Below, one piece after another: positions 17,840-25,435 of a DNA stretch of 64,000 nt. The notes under the pieces were generated by a model. It ran no database searches. It saw only the letters and a program-made list of their open reading frames with translations, and was not told the origin of the DNA. Location: NCBI GenBank assembly GCA_019119595.1, contig DWWS01000069.1, positions 84,325 to 148,324 of the forward strand, written 5' to 3'. This DNA comes from Candidatus Eisenbergiella merdavium. GTDB lineage: Bacteria > Bacillota > Clostridia > Lachnospirales > Lachnospiraceae. Position 1 is the first letter of the stretch. Each line of letters begins with the position of its first letter. A program made the position numbers and the translations under genes.

Positions 17840-19940
17840 ATACCGCCTTCCACCTCTCTCTCATTTTCCTGATATTCACCGTCCTCTGCCGGTTATTCTC
17901 CTTGTATTTGGGATCATTCCAGACCTTTTCAATCAGAGTCTTGGATATTTTCTTCTGAATCCCCAGCTTTTCATGGAGTACATAAAACCCTTCCAACAGA
18001 GGGGCCTTTAAAGACAGAACATTGCTGGTCTCAAACAGCTCAACAAAGCATTCCAGACTTCCTTTGTATTCCGCAATTTCCTTTTTCCGAAACGCCGTTG
18101 CTTCCTTTGAAAAACGATCCAGCATCTCCGCATAAGATCCAAAATATCCTTCTATCTTAAAACCTATGTCGTTATTCTGCTCCTTTTCTACATAAATATA
18201 TTTTTTCAAAGCACAGAGCCGCAGCAGCATTTCCAGATCCCTGTCTTTTGCGTCTTCTCTTCCCCAAAGCCTCCTCCACTTCTGGTTTTTCCGGTTAAAG
18301 GACTGTAGCATATCGTAAAATTCACAAGTATAGATGCCGTTTCTCTGCTCTTGCCTGGTCAGAATGGAACCGTTCTTATTCAAATAGGAAAAAATGGTCT
18401 GAAGGATTTCCTCCCGCCTCTCTTCCTGGGCAATCTTGATCTCGATCACCGTGATCATGGTATAATCCACTTTTCTCCTGATCTCTACCGGAAGGGCTGC
18501 ATAATCCACGTTGATCTCTTCTTCATTCATTCCTTTCAAATTGACGTGAAGCTTCTCCAACTCGTATTTCTTCAGAAGCGCATCCGCAAAGCTGGAATCT
18601 CCCACCTCAAGCTCCGAAAAATTGATGGAACTATTCTTTTTCACCTTCATGAAATAACCGATATAGTAAAAAAACAGGCTCATTACCCTTTGCTGTCCAT
18701 CCAGGATTTCCAGCTGATTCGCGCTGTTTCTACAGGTGTAAATGGGCGGAATGGGAAGACCGCGCAAAAGAGATTCTACAAGCCCTATAAGCTGCTCCTT
18801 TTTCCAACGATATTTTCTCTGGTATTTAGGAATAATATACATATTCTCATTGACGCTTTCCACCAGAGTCCGAAATCCGATGTCTGATTTATATTGCTGA
18901 ACCGTTTCCTCCTTAAAATATCGAAATACCTTATCTTCCATTGTCTCTCTTTTCTTCTGATCATCCTTATCCGAATTCTTTTTCATATATGTCGGCAATC
19001 TGGCCTCGTCCGGCCAGATATCAGCCAGGCAGAAATAGACCTGACGAAGAACCGCCGTCGCGACTGCCACATTCACACTGTCACACAAGCGACGATATAT
19101 CCAGCTTTCTGCAGAAGCATTCAGACAAAACTCATCCGGAAAGCCTTTCGTACGCGCGATTTCGTGATTGCTCATTTTACGCAGTCCTCTGGCTGTCCTT
19201 AAGAGAGGCCGTTTCCATGCATTATAACCAAGCCTTTCTTTTGCTCCGTACTGCCCGCCTGACCAGCAATAAACCCCAGGTTCATCATAAAGGGATTCAT
19301 CATACGCTTCAGGAAATAAATCATCGCCGTATTGACTGTCTTTCGCCTCTGCTTCATCGTCCAGAAATTCTTCTATTTCATATCCTCTTTTACAGCCTCT
19401 TTTCGGAAAAGTAAATTTCCCCGTCATATCTCTGCGGATTCCGACCAGAAAAATCCGTCGGTCATCCACCGGATATCCCGTTATCTCACGTGTGTCCAAC
19501 AGCTCCCAGTCGATTCTATAGTGCTCCTGAAGCACCTTGCCGACCAGATTCTTCCAATACTCTTCCTTTCCTGCTTTTGCGGACATAGAAAAAACAAACG
19601 CCCTAGGACGCTTCTTTACTATAATATCCGTGAGGATCGCCCAATAATATTCTCCCTGATTCGTTCTCAGCGTCTTTCCTGCCTGTTTTCTGCCAATCCG
19701 GAATACAGAATAGGGAAGCCGCCCGATCAGAACATCCGCTTCAGCAATAGCCTTGACGCACTCTTCCTCCTCAGGATTGCTGAGTATCTGAATCTCAGCC
19801 GTAAAATTCTTTTCGTATACATCTCTTGCTTTTTCCTGCCAGTCAAGAGCTCCCACCACTTCAAATCCCGAATATTGCGCGGCCAATGACATACTGCCGA
19901 GACCGGGGAATAAATCAAAAGCTGTATATTCTGTATTCAT
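17811..19940 (-). CDS. Inactivated C5-methyltransferase-like domain fused to DUF262, first gene of putative defence cassette
   Basis: 709-aa fusion counted from the ATG at 19940 (AAAGGG six bases upstream; ATGs at 19946 and 19955 lack good sites). Residues 1-305 match Dcm-type methyltransferases: AdoMet motif I AFDLFPGLGS (7-16), motif VIII YPVDDRRIFLVGIR (156-169) and SNHEIARTKGFPDEF (257-271). But motif IV reads IGRLPYSVF, so the catalytic Cys of PPCQ is Tyr77, and the ENV motif VI is lost. Residues about 335-709 form a DUF262 (GmrS/ParB-like) domain: IPKYQRKYRW (370-379), DGQQR (414-418), EQRN (531-534). No DUF1524 HNH follows; an HNH is encoded separately downstream. Probable role: AdoMet- and DNA-binding sensor joined to an NTP-using effector. 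Confidence 0.85.
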   Translation of the reverse strand: MNTEYTAFDLFPGLGSMSLAAQYSGFEVVGALDWQEKARDVYEKNFTAEIQILSNPEEEECVKAIAEADVLIGRLPYSVFRIGRKQAGKTLRTNQGEYYWAILTDIIVKKRPRAFVFSMSAKAGKEEYWKNLVGKVLQEHYRIDWELLDTREITGYPVDDRRIFLVGIRRDMTGKFTFPKRGCKRGYEIEEFLDDEAEAKDSQYGDDLFPEAYDESLYDEPGVYCWSGGQYGAKERLGYNAWKRPLLRTARGLRKMSNHEIARTKGFPDEFCLNASAESWIYRRLCDSVNVAVATAVLRQVYFCLADIWPDEARLPTYMKKNSDKDDQKKRETMEDKVFRYFKEETVQQYKSDIGFRTLVESVNENMYIIPKYQRKYRWKKEQLIGLVESLLRGLPIPPIYTCRNSANQLEILDGQQRVMSLFFYYIGYFMKVKKNSSINFSELEVGDSSFADALLKKYELEKLHVNLKGMNEEEINVDYAALPVEIRRKVDYTMITVIEIKIAQEERREEILQTIFSYLNKNGSILTRQEQRNGIYTCEFYDMLQSFNRKNQKWRRLWGREDAKDRDLEMLLRLCALKKYIYVEKEQNNDIGFKIEGYFGSYAEMLDRFSKEATAFRKKEIAEYKGSLECFVELFETSNVLSLKAPLLEGFYVLHEKLGIQKKISKTLIEKVWNDPKYKENNRQRTVNIRKMRERWKAVYEIWNGFSD

Positions 19941-19972
19941 AAGCATCCCTTTCATAAAAATAAGTATGGTTT

Positions 19973-20002
19973 ATTTTAACATGTTTTCTTATGCTTACGA
20001 TA
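19973..20002 (-). promoter_or_regulatory. Possible promoter of the putative defence cassette
   Basis: In the A/T-rich leader upstream of the fusion gene, minus-strand TAAAAT at 19973-19978 fits a -10 element about 33 bases before the chosen ATG. The matching -35 region (about 19996-20002, ATCGTA/TATCGT) is poor, so this is a weak call. Confidence 0.3.
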
Positions 20003-20347
20003 GCCTGAATTTCCACTTTCCATATAAATTCCGCCACGATTATTACTACCTTCCTTTCTCTCATTATAGCCGACAGAGAGGGATGCCGCAATAATCCGCG
20101 TGAAAGCGGCCGCTGATCCGGAGAAAACCCATAAACGCGAATACTGGCCCAAACCGCCGCCTTTCCTCCGCTGCCATTTGACTGCCTGAAACTTTTTCTG
20201 AAATCATGGAACGAAAGTTCCCAAAGAACACAGCCCTGTCAAAATGCTGTGCATAACAGATACAGAAATAAACCGCCTGCATGCTGCAGGAGACGTTTTT
20301 GATGTATAAACATCGTATTACACTGCCCGTCCCGGCGCAAGCGTTGA
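20003..20347. other. Gene-free stretch between defence cassette and ABC-class ATPase gene
   Basis: No convincing gene. A 72-codon minus-strand frame (20064-20282) has no ribosome site or recognisable domain. Base composition changes here from the A/T-rich cassette to the G+C-rich neighbour. No long inverted repeat, attachment-site duplication or integrase remnant is seen. Confidence 0.6.
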
Positions 20348-20376
20348 TTGTAAAAACTCATTTTCTGTGGTAAATT
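20348..20376 (+). promoter_or_regulatory. Promoter of the ABC-class ATPase gene
   Basis: TTGTAA (20348-20353), 17-base spacer, TAAATT (20371-20376) on the plus strand. It implies a leader of about 125 bases before the ATG at 20510. The leader holds short GC-rich segments (20390-20455) but no riboswitch class I recognise. Confidence 0.5.
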
Positions 20377-20509
20377 GAAGTTACCGTTCAGGCCCGTGCC
20401 GGTCACCCCTCTGACTAACACGAAGGAGGCATGTTCCGGTCTGAATCCGGCAGTAAGCCAATTATTTTCAGACAAATATAAATTAAAACTGACAGAAAGG
20501 GCATCATTT

Positions 20510-22288
20510 ATGAAAAGTTCAGAAGATTTAAGACGTATGCTGCGCGCGGTGGATCATAAGAGCTATCCGGCCTACAAGGATCTGAAGGGGGCCTATTCCT
20601 TCGGAAGCTTCATCCTGGGAATCGACCATGTACAGGGCGACCCCTTCGCCTCTCCGTCCCGTCTCAGCGTCCAGATCGACGGGGCGAAGGCGGCCTTTCC
20701 GCCCGCATACTATAAGGAAAAGCACTGCAGAATCGCCCTGCAGGATTATCTGAACCGGGCGTTTTATCAGGAGATCGAAAAATACAGCTTCAAGGCAAAG
20801 GGCTCCGGAAAAAGCGGCCTGATTGCGGTAAGCCGCTGCGGGCAGGAGATCCTGGAGCGCTCCGCCGTCACCCTCCGTCCGGCGGACGGCCAGCTTCTGG
20901 TGCGCTTCTCCGTGGGTTTTCCTGCAAACGGCCGGACCATCAACGCCTCCCAGCTGGAGCGCATCCTCTTTGACTTCCTGCCCGCCTGCGTGCAGTCGAC
21001 GCTGTTTTACCGCCGTCTTCCCGCCGCCAGGTTGCAGGCCGTCATTCATCTGGCCGAGGATCAGCAGTTCATCCGCTCTCAGCTTGCGCCTCTTGGCCTG
21101 TGCGCCTTTGTGGCAAACGGCTCCGTTCTTCCCCGGCAGTCCGGCGTATCGGATCGCCCCATGAAGGACGGCATCCCCTTCGTTTCCCCGAAATCGATGG
21201 AGGTCACTCTCACGCTTCCCCACCGCGGCCCTGTTTCCGGCATGGGAATCCGCAGGGGGATCACTCTGATCGTGGGCGGCGGCTATCATGGAAAATCCAC
21301 CCTGCTGGAGGCTCTGGAGCTGGGCGTCTATAACCACATCGCGGGAGACGGCCGGGAGTATGTCATCACCGACGACACCGCCCTCAAGATCCGGGCCGAG
21401 GACGGGCGGAGCATCAAAAAAACGGACATCTCCATGTTCATCAATAACCTGCCCAACAAAAAGGATACCCGCGCCTTTTATTCCGAGGACGCCAGCGGCA
21501 GCACCTCCCAGGCGGCCAACGTGATCGAGGGAATGGAAAGCGGCGCAAAGGTATTCCTCATCGACGAGGATACCTGCGCCACCAATTTCATGATCCGGGA
21601 CGAGCTGATGCAGCGGGTGGTCTGCAGAGAGGAAGAGCCCATCACGCCCTTTATCGAGCGCGCACGCTTCCTTTATGAAAAATGCGGGATCTCCTCCATC
21701 TTGGTCGCCGGCAGCTCCGGCGCATACTTCTACATCGCGGATGCCATCCTGCAGATGGACCGTTACGTGCCGAAGGATATCACGGAATTTGCAAGAAAGG
21801 AAGCCGCAGAATACGCCGCTTCCGCCGTACAGGGACAGAACGGCGCACAGACCCGGCCCGCCACCCAGGGACAGAACAGCGCACAGACCCGGCCCGCCGT
21901 CCAGAAGCTTCCGGATCCTGCGCTTCCCTCCTTTCAGCGCGTTCCCTCCTGCAACATGGCCCTGCGCAGGGACGACCGGCTGAAAACCAGGAACCGGGGC
22001 ACGGATGACGTACTGCTCGGCCATGAAAATATCGACCTGCGCTATCTGGAGCAGCTTGCGGATCACGAGCAGACCGCCGCCCTGTCCTGCATCCTCGCCC
22101 TTGCGGAAAAGAACCTGCTGGACGGCCGGCGCACCATGACCCAGCTTGTGGACGCGGTCTGCGACCTGATGGAAAAACAGGGCCTTGCCGGACTCGGCCT
22201 GGGCGGCTGTCTTTCCACCGATCTGGCCATGCCGAGGCGGCAGGAGATCTTCGCCTGCTTCAACCGCTACCGGGGACTGAGGCTGTGA
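20510..22288 (+). CDS. Predicted ATPase of the ABC class (COG3044-like)
   Basis: 592-aa soluble ATPase counted from the ATG at 20510, which has AGAAAGG nine bases upstream. The family (Pfam ABC_ATPase) has an unusual N-terminal domain, here with GSFILGIDHVQGDPFASPSR at 32-51, then P-loop VGGGYHGKSTLL (255-266) and an acidic Walker-B-like VFLIDEDTCATNFMIRD, followed by SSILVAGSSGAYF. No membrane segments and no permease gene nearby, so it is not a transporter. Function in the family is unknown; RNA- or nucleotide-related roles have been suggested. Two 12-residue repeats rich in Gln/Ala/Thr/Arg/Pro lie at about 441-466. It is the only plus-strand gene of its block apart from the HxlR gene. Confidence 0.85.
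   Translation: MKSSEDLRRMLRAVDHKSYPAYKDLKGAYSFGSFILGIDHVQGDPFASPSRLSVQIDGAKAAFPPAYYKEKHCRIALQDYLNRAFYQEIEKYSFKAKGSGKSGLIAVSRCGQEILERSAVTLRPADGQLLVRFSVGFPANGRTINASQLERILFDFLPACVQSTLFYRRLPAARLQAVIHLAEDQQFIRSQLAPLGLCAFVANGSVLPRQSGVSDRPMKDGIPFVSPKSMEVTLTLPHRGPVSGMGIRRGITLIVGGGYHGKSTLLEALELGVYNHIAGDGREYVITDDTALKIRAEDGRSIKKTDISMFINNLPNKKDTRAFYSEDASGSTSQAANVIEGMESGAKVFLIDEDTCATNFMIRDELMQRVVCREEEPITPFIERARFLYEKCGISSILVAGSSGAYFYIADAILQMDRYVPKDITEFARKEAAEYAASAVQGQNGAQTRPATQGQNSAQTRPAVQKLPDPALPSFQRVPSCNMALRRDDRLKTRNRGTDDVLLGHENIDLRYLEQLADHEQTAALSCILALAEKNLLDGRRTMTQLVDAVCDLMEKQGLAGLGLGGCLSTDLAMPRRQEIFACFNRYRGLRL
21832..21903. repeat. 36-bp tandem duplication inside the ABC-class ATPase gene
   Basis: Two near-identical 36-bp units, each coding QGQN(G/S)AQTRPA plus one residue, in a linker before the C-terminal domain. 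The period preserves the frame. The near identity suggests a recent duplication. Confidence 0.8.
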
Positions 22289-22318
22289 TAATCTGAGACG
22301 GGATGCGCATGAAAACAG

Positions 22319-22360
22319 CATCCGGACGGGAAAGTCATTTTTTTGCTTTCCCGCCGGATG
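22319..22360 (-). terminator. Hairpin between convergent genes, probable terminator of the nitroreductase gene
   Basis: CATCCGG-CGGGAAAG (22319-22334) pairs with CTTTCCCG-CCGGATG (22345-22360) around a T-rich loop. Read on the minus strand the hairpin is followed by CTGTTTTC, a modest T tail. It lies between the ends of two convergent genes and could act in both directions, although the plus side lacks a T run. Confidence 0.6.
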
Positions 22361-22373
22361 ACCGGATGAAAAA

Positions 22374-22922
22374 TCATCTGAGCCAGGTCACCTGACCCGA
22401 AGTATTTCTTTTTCTGTCTGCAATTTTCTCCGCCGGCCAGCCAGCCAGCACTCCCACAAGCGGCGTATAGCCCTCCGGAATTTCCGCCTTTTTTAACAGC
22501 TCCGGATCTGCAAAGCAGATCATCGGCCCCATGACAAAGCAGCTTCCAAGGCCCAGCTCCGTCGCTTCTAAGATCATATTTTCAGCGGCGCATGAAACGT
22601 TTGCCATATTGAATCCATTGCTGTCATTTCCGCCGGGAGCCGACAAAACGATCATTGCAGGCGCGCCGTACAGGGGATTGTAGCCCTCCATCGCCGCTCT
22701 TTTTTCCAAAAATTCATTGCCTGAATGCTTCATCATTTCCAATGTCGTAGCATTAATTTCCTGAAGCAGAGCGGGATTTTCGATCACCGTGATATGAAAC
22801 TGTCCGAAAACAGGAGCAAGGCCGCCCGCCCTGACGATCGCTTCCATTTTTTCCTGTTCTATAATCCCGGGTGCATATGCACGGACACTTTTTCTCGTTT
22901 CAATCGCTTTTCTTACGTCCAT
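22374..22922 (-). CDS. Nitroreductase family flavoprotein
   Basis: Small FMN-dependent oxidoreductase (182 aa) that reduces nitro or quinone compounds with NAD(P)H. The N-terminal RKSVRAYAPGIIEQEKMEAI is the family opening (Arg-x-Ser-x-Arg FMN phosphate site), followed by a NVSCAAENMILEATELGLGSCFV helix and a C-terminal PLVGVLAGWPAE strand. Length is that of short clostridial nitroreductases. It is divergent from the HxlR-type regulator at 23047, a classic arrangement in which the regulator senses electrophiles and derepresses the reductase. A hairpin terminator follows the stop. The ribosome site AAAGGAG is rather far (about 13 bases) from the ATG. Physiological substrate unknown. Confidence 0.88.
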   Translation of the reverse strand: MDVRKAIETRKSVRAYAPGIIEQEKMEAIVRAGGLAPVFGQFHITVIENPALLQEINATTLEMMKHSGNEFLEKRAAMEGYNPLYGAPAMIVLSAPGGNDSNGFNMANVSCAAENMILEATELGLGSCFVMGPMICFADPELLKKAEIPEGYTPLVGVLAGWPAEKIADRKRNTSGQVTWLR

Positions 22923-22966
22923 AGTTATCTGCTTTCTCCTTTACTTTTTATACAGCTGCATCTATA

Positions 22967-22994
22967 ATTATAGCTATCGATTAAAAAGCAACAA
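22967..22994 (-). promoter_or_regulatory. Promoter of the nitroreductase gene
   Basis: Minus-strand TTGTTG (22989-22994), 16-base spacer, TATAAT (22967-22972), a near-consensus SigA promoter about 45 bases before the nitroreductase ATG. It is in the divergent gap shared with the HxlR gene. Confidence 0.65.
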
Positions 22995-23008
22995 GTACGC
23001 AATATTTT

Positions 23009-23035
23009 TTTACTTACTAAGAAAAATGAAGTAAA
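23009..23035. promoter_or_regulatory. Inverted repeat, candidate HxlR operator
   Basis: TTTACTT (23009-23015) and AAGTAAA (23029-23035) form a perfect 7-bp dyad with a 13-base centre, directly before the ribosome site (GGAG, 23036-23039) of the regulator gene and about 15 bases upstream of the nitroreductase -35. TACT/AGTA half sites are typical of HxlR/YodB regulators, so autoregulation and control of the nitroreductase are likely. Confidence 0.5.
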
Positions 23036-23046
23036 GGAGCTCCGAT

Positions 23047-23400
23047 ATGACAGACTGCCCTGTAAAATATGCCCTGGATCTGCTGAACGGAAAATGGAAG
23101 CTGCGCATTCTCTGGGAATTAAACCAGCAGGAAAGCATCCGGTTTAACGAGCTGCAGCGCCGCCTGGACGGGATTTCCAGCGTTATGCTCTCCAAATCCC
23201 TGGACGAGCTGGAGCAGTACAAAATCGTAGATCGCCGCCAGTATAACGAAATCCCTCCCAGGGTGGAATATTCCCTCACCCCGCTTGGCAGGGCGATCGA
23301 TCCTGCCCTGCAGGCGCTGGGAGCCTGGGGAAGCCAGGCATATGCGCTGAATAACGACCCGCTTTCCAACCGGAATGCACCATCAATTTCGGTGACATAA
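23047..23400 (+). CDS. HxlR-family winged-helix transcriptional regulator
   Basis: 117-aa DNA-binding protein. It opens with CPVKYALDLLNGKWKLRILWEL, the HxlR signature (Cys4, a possible redox-sensing residue, then the GKWKLxIL helix), followed by the recognition region FNELQRRLDGISSVMLSKSLDELE and the wing YSLTPLGRAIDPAL. These dimeric regulators repress a divergent oxidoreductase gene and release it on oxidation or alkylation of the N-terminal Cys. The gene is divergent from the nitroreductase gene with a palindrome between them. The start has GGAG at good spacing. The tail after residue 100 is not conserved in the family. Confidence 0.9.
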   Translation: MTDCPVKYALDLLNGKWKLRILWELNQQESIRFNELQRRLDGISSVMLSKSLDELEQYKIVDRRQYNEIPPRVEYSLTPLGRAIDPALQALGAWGSQAYALNNDPLSNRNAPSISVT

Positions 23401-23440
23401 TGATAAAATTTACTGCGCCTGAAGGAAGGATCATCCGTTC

Positions 23441-23492
23441 TGTTACCAGCAGGGTAACAAAAAAAGTAACAGATAAGATAACAGATCCATTG
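23441..23492. repeat. Short hairpin and GTAACA direct repeats
   Basis: TGTTACC-GGTAACA forms a small hairpin (about 23441-23460), followed by further GTAACA and ATAACA copies at roughly 11-13-base spacing. It lies between the HxlR gene and the end of the unknown gene. It resembles a cluster of protein-binding half sites more than a terminator, because the A run follows it on the plus strand. Confidence 0.45.
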
Positions 23493-23570
23493 GATGAAAC
23501 TTCGCGCAAAGGATATTGGAGGCTGTTGAAATTATATGGAAAAGGCAGCCGTCATTTTCTGACTGCTGCC

Positions 23571-24119
23571 TCAAAGGCTTTTCCGCCGATACCTGTTAAT
23601 CGTTTCATCGCTCCATATCTGCGCTTCAATATACCGCTCCGGCCCATAATTTCCATCACTGTTCCAATCCTGCGGAAGGCCGTACCGGTCGATCACCTGC
23701 CGGATCTCTTCCAATGTATAGAGCCATTTCCGATACTCCCGCCCATCATTAACCTTCGGGCTGAACGTGGGCATCGAATCTCCATAGGTAAAGGAAATCG
23801 TCCTTACGTCAAATTCATCTATGGGAATTTTAAGAAACGAGCTGTTCTCATACCAGGTACTTAACCAGTGACAGGGACCCACGATCATATAGTGCGGTGT
23901 CGTTCTGCTCATCACCCCGCCCTTTTTGACAAACTCTGCACGCATCATTTTTTCACAACGGTGTCTGTTTTCCATATATGCATCGTCTCTTTTCGCGCAT
24001 AGAGATCCTGGCTTTGTTGCTTTTACGGAATGAAGCACCGTTTCCGCCTCTTCGGCGGAAAGCTCCGAAAGGCTTACAAACGGACCGGTCGTACTGTCAA
24101 AGTAATGGTATAGAAACAT
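23571..24119 (-). CDS. Conserved-looking hypothetical protein
   Basis: 182-aa soluble protein that I do not recognise. It begins MFLYHYFDSTTGPFVSLSEL and has a Cys/Arg/Lys-rich middle, then a hydrophobic HYMIVGPCHWLSTWY segment, FTYGDSMPTF and a charged C-terminus. The DSMPTF segment followed by a Trp/Leu helix hints at a compact alpha/beta fold. The ATG has GAAGGA eight bases upstream, codon use is normal and no long frame competes, so it is probably real. It lies alone between the end of the right-hand glycan operon and the HxlR gene, on the minus strand. No function is proposed. Confidence 0.7.
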   Translation of the reverse strand: MFLYHYFDSTTGPFVSLSELSAEEAETVLHSVKATKPGSLCAKRDDAYMENRHRCEKMMRAEFVKKGGVMSRTTPHYMIVGPCHWLSTWYENSSFLKIPIDEFDVRTISFTYGDSMPTFSPKVNDGREYRKWLYTLEEIRQVIDRYGLPQDWNSDGNYGPERYIEAQIWSDETINRYRRKSL

Positions 24120-24220
24120 TTTTCGTTCCTTCTCTCTGGCTGAAAAAATTTCATCTGTTTTATTTATGATCAGGATATCGCCAATCCATTCTATTCCTCA
24201 TTCCGGAGCCTCACAAAATT

Positions 24221-25435
24221 CTATTCCTCCGCCATCCTCCGGATCTGCTCCACATAGGCCTCCCCGGAAAACTGCGCTGCGCGCTTTTCCGCCGCCTTAC
24301 TGTATTTCTCATACAGCGCTCCGTCTGTAAGGAGCCGTTCCATCTGCTTTGCCAGCTTCCGTTCCTCCTCCGTGATCTGTCCGGCGTCCAGGTTTTTCTG
24401 CGCGTCCATCACCGGGATCAGGATGCCGTAATCCGCGTCCCGGTACTCCTGCCGGGAGGAAACCGCGTCGAAATCCTCCGCAAGGATCTCGGCAGGGCCC
24501 GTCATGCAGTTAGTGGAGATCACCGGAATGCCCAGGGCCATGGCCTCCACCAGCACGTTGGGAAAGCCCTCGTTGATGGAGGTCATCACATACATGCGGC
24601 CAAGCGCCAGCCAGGGAAAGGGATTCTTCTTCACGCCGGGAAAGCTCACCGCATCGGCAACTCCCAGCTCCTCCGCCAGCCTCCAGTATTCCCGGAAATC
24701 GCCCTCGCCCACGATCAGGAGCCTGGCGTCCTCATATTTTTCATGCAGCAGAGAAAAGCTTTTCAGAAGATGCCAGAAGCCCTTCACGTCGTCCTGGCGT
24801 CCCATGGATACGATCACCCTCGCTGAATCCCGGAACGGAAGGCGCTCCTTCTCTCCCGCCTCCTGAGACTGGACATGAATGGTTTCCAGATCAAAGGGAT
24901 TGTAGAGAGTGCAGACCTTCCGGCAGGAAAAACGTTCCTCCAGCTCCCGCTGGATCAGCCTGGAGCAGGAAACCACCCGGTCAGAGTAACGGCAGAACAG
25001 GCGCAGCAGACGGGGATTTCCCATGTCCATATAGCTGCGCACGCCGCACCAGATCTCAGGGCACTCCGCTCTGCCCGATCCGCCCCCTCCGGGCCGCCCG
25101 GTCAGTCCGAACAGGCCCATGCCGGAAAACACGTTCACCAGATTGGCCGTGGGGCCGAAGCTGTAGGCGATGTCGATGCCAAGCTCCCGCTTCAGGGCGG
25201 CCACCCTTTTCGCCCGCCGGAACACATTGAGCACCTTTCCTGCCTTTCCCTCCACGCTTTTCATGTGGATGTCGATCACATGAAGGCCGCGGATGTCATA
25301 GGCGATGTCCATCGCGCTGAAAATGACGATATAGACCTCATAATACGGCTCAAGCAGCCGCGCCGTAGCCACGCATACCCGTTCAAATCCCCCCTGATGC
25401 AGCATCGGCACGATGAGCATGAATTTTTTCTTCAT
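24221..25435 (-). CDS. Family 4 glycosyltransferase
   Basis: GT-B retaining transferase, 404 aa, last gene of the right-hand glycan operon. VPMLHQGGFERVCVATARLL at the N-terminus, GRQDDVKGFWHLLKSF at the start of the second domain and SINEGFPNVLVEAMALG (E-x7-E) followed by STNCMTGPAEIL are standard GT4 features. A Gly/Arg-rich insert near residues 112-124 is unusual. Its start overlaps the stop of the GT4 gene at 25432 as ATGA, implying coupled translation. It should act on the cytoplasmic side on a lipid-linked intermediate; specificity unknown. Confidence 0.9.
   Translation of the reverse strand: MKKKFMLIVPMLHQGGFERVCVATARLLEPYYEVYIVIFSAMDIAYDIRGLHVIDIHMKSVEGKAGKVLNVFRRAKRVAALKRELGIDIAYSFGPTANLVNVFSGMGLFGLTGRPGGGGSGRAECPEIWCGVRSYMDMGNPRLLRLFCRYSDRVVSCSRLIQRELEERFSCRKVCTLYNPFDLETIHVQSQEAGEKERLPFRDSARVIVSMGRQDDVKGFWHLLKSFSLLHEKYEDARLLIVGEGDFREYWRLAEELGVADAVSFPGVKKNPFPWLALGRMYVMTSINEGFPNVLVEAMALGIPVISTNCMTGPAEILAEDFDAVSSRQEYRDADYGILIPVMDAQKNLDAGQITEEERKLAKQMERLLTDGALYEKYSKAAEKRAAQFSGEAYVEQIRRMAEE

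Noticed and set aside
17811..19940. Active restriction-modification methyltransferase
   Set aside because: The PCQ nucleophile is replaced by PYS and motif VI is lost, so methylation activity is not expected.
20064..20282. 72-codon minus-strand gene
   Set aside because: No ribosome site, no domain and no conserved-looking composition.
20380..20509. Riboswitch in the leader of the ABC-class ATPase gene
   Set aside because: Short GC-rich segments are present, but they fit none of the riboswitch consensus patterns I can recall.
23400..23864. Plus-strand gene following the HxlR gene
   Set aside because: Its second half is antisense to the better supported gene at 23571-24119; only a possible relict at 23400-23500 is kept as a finding.
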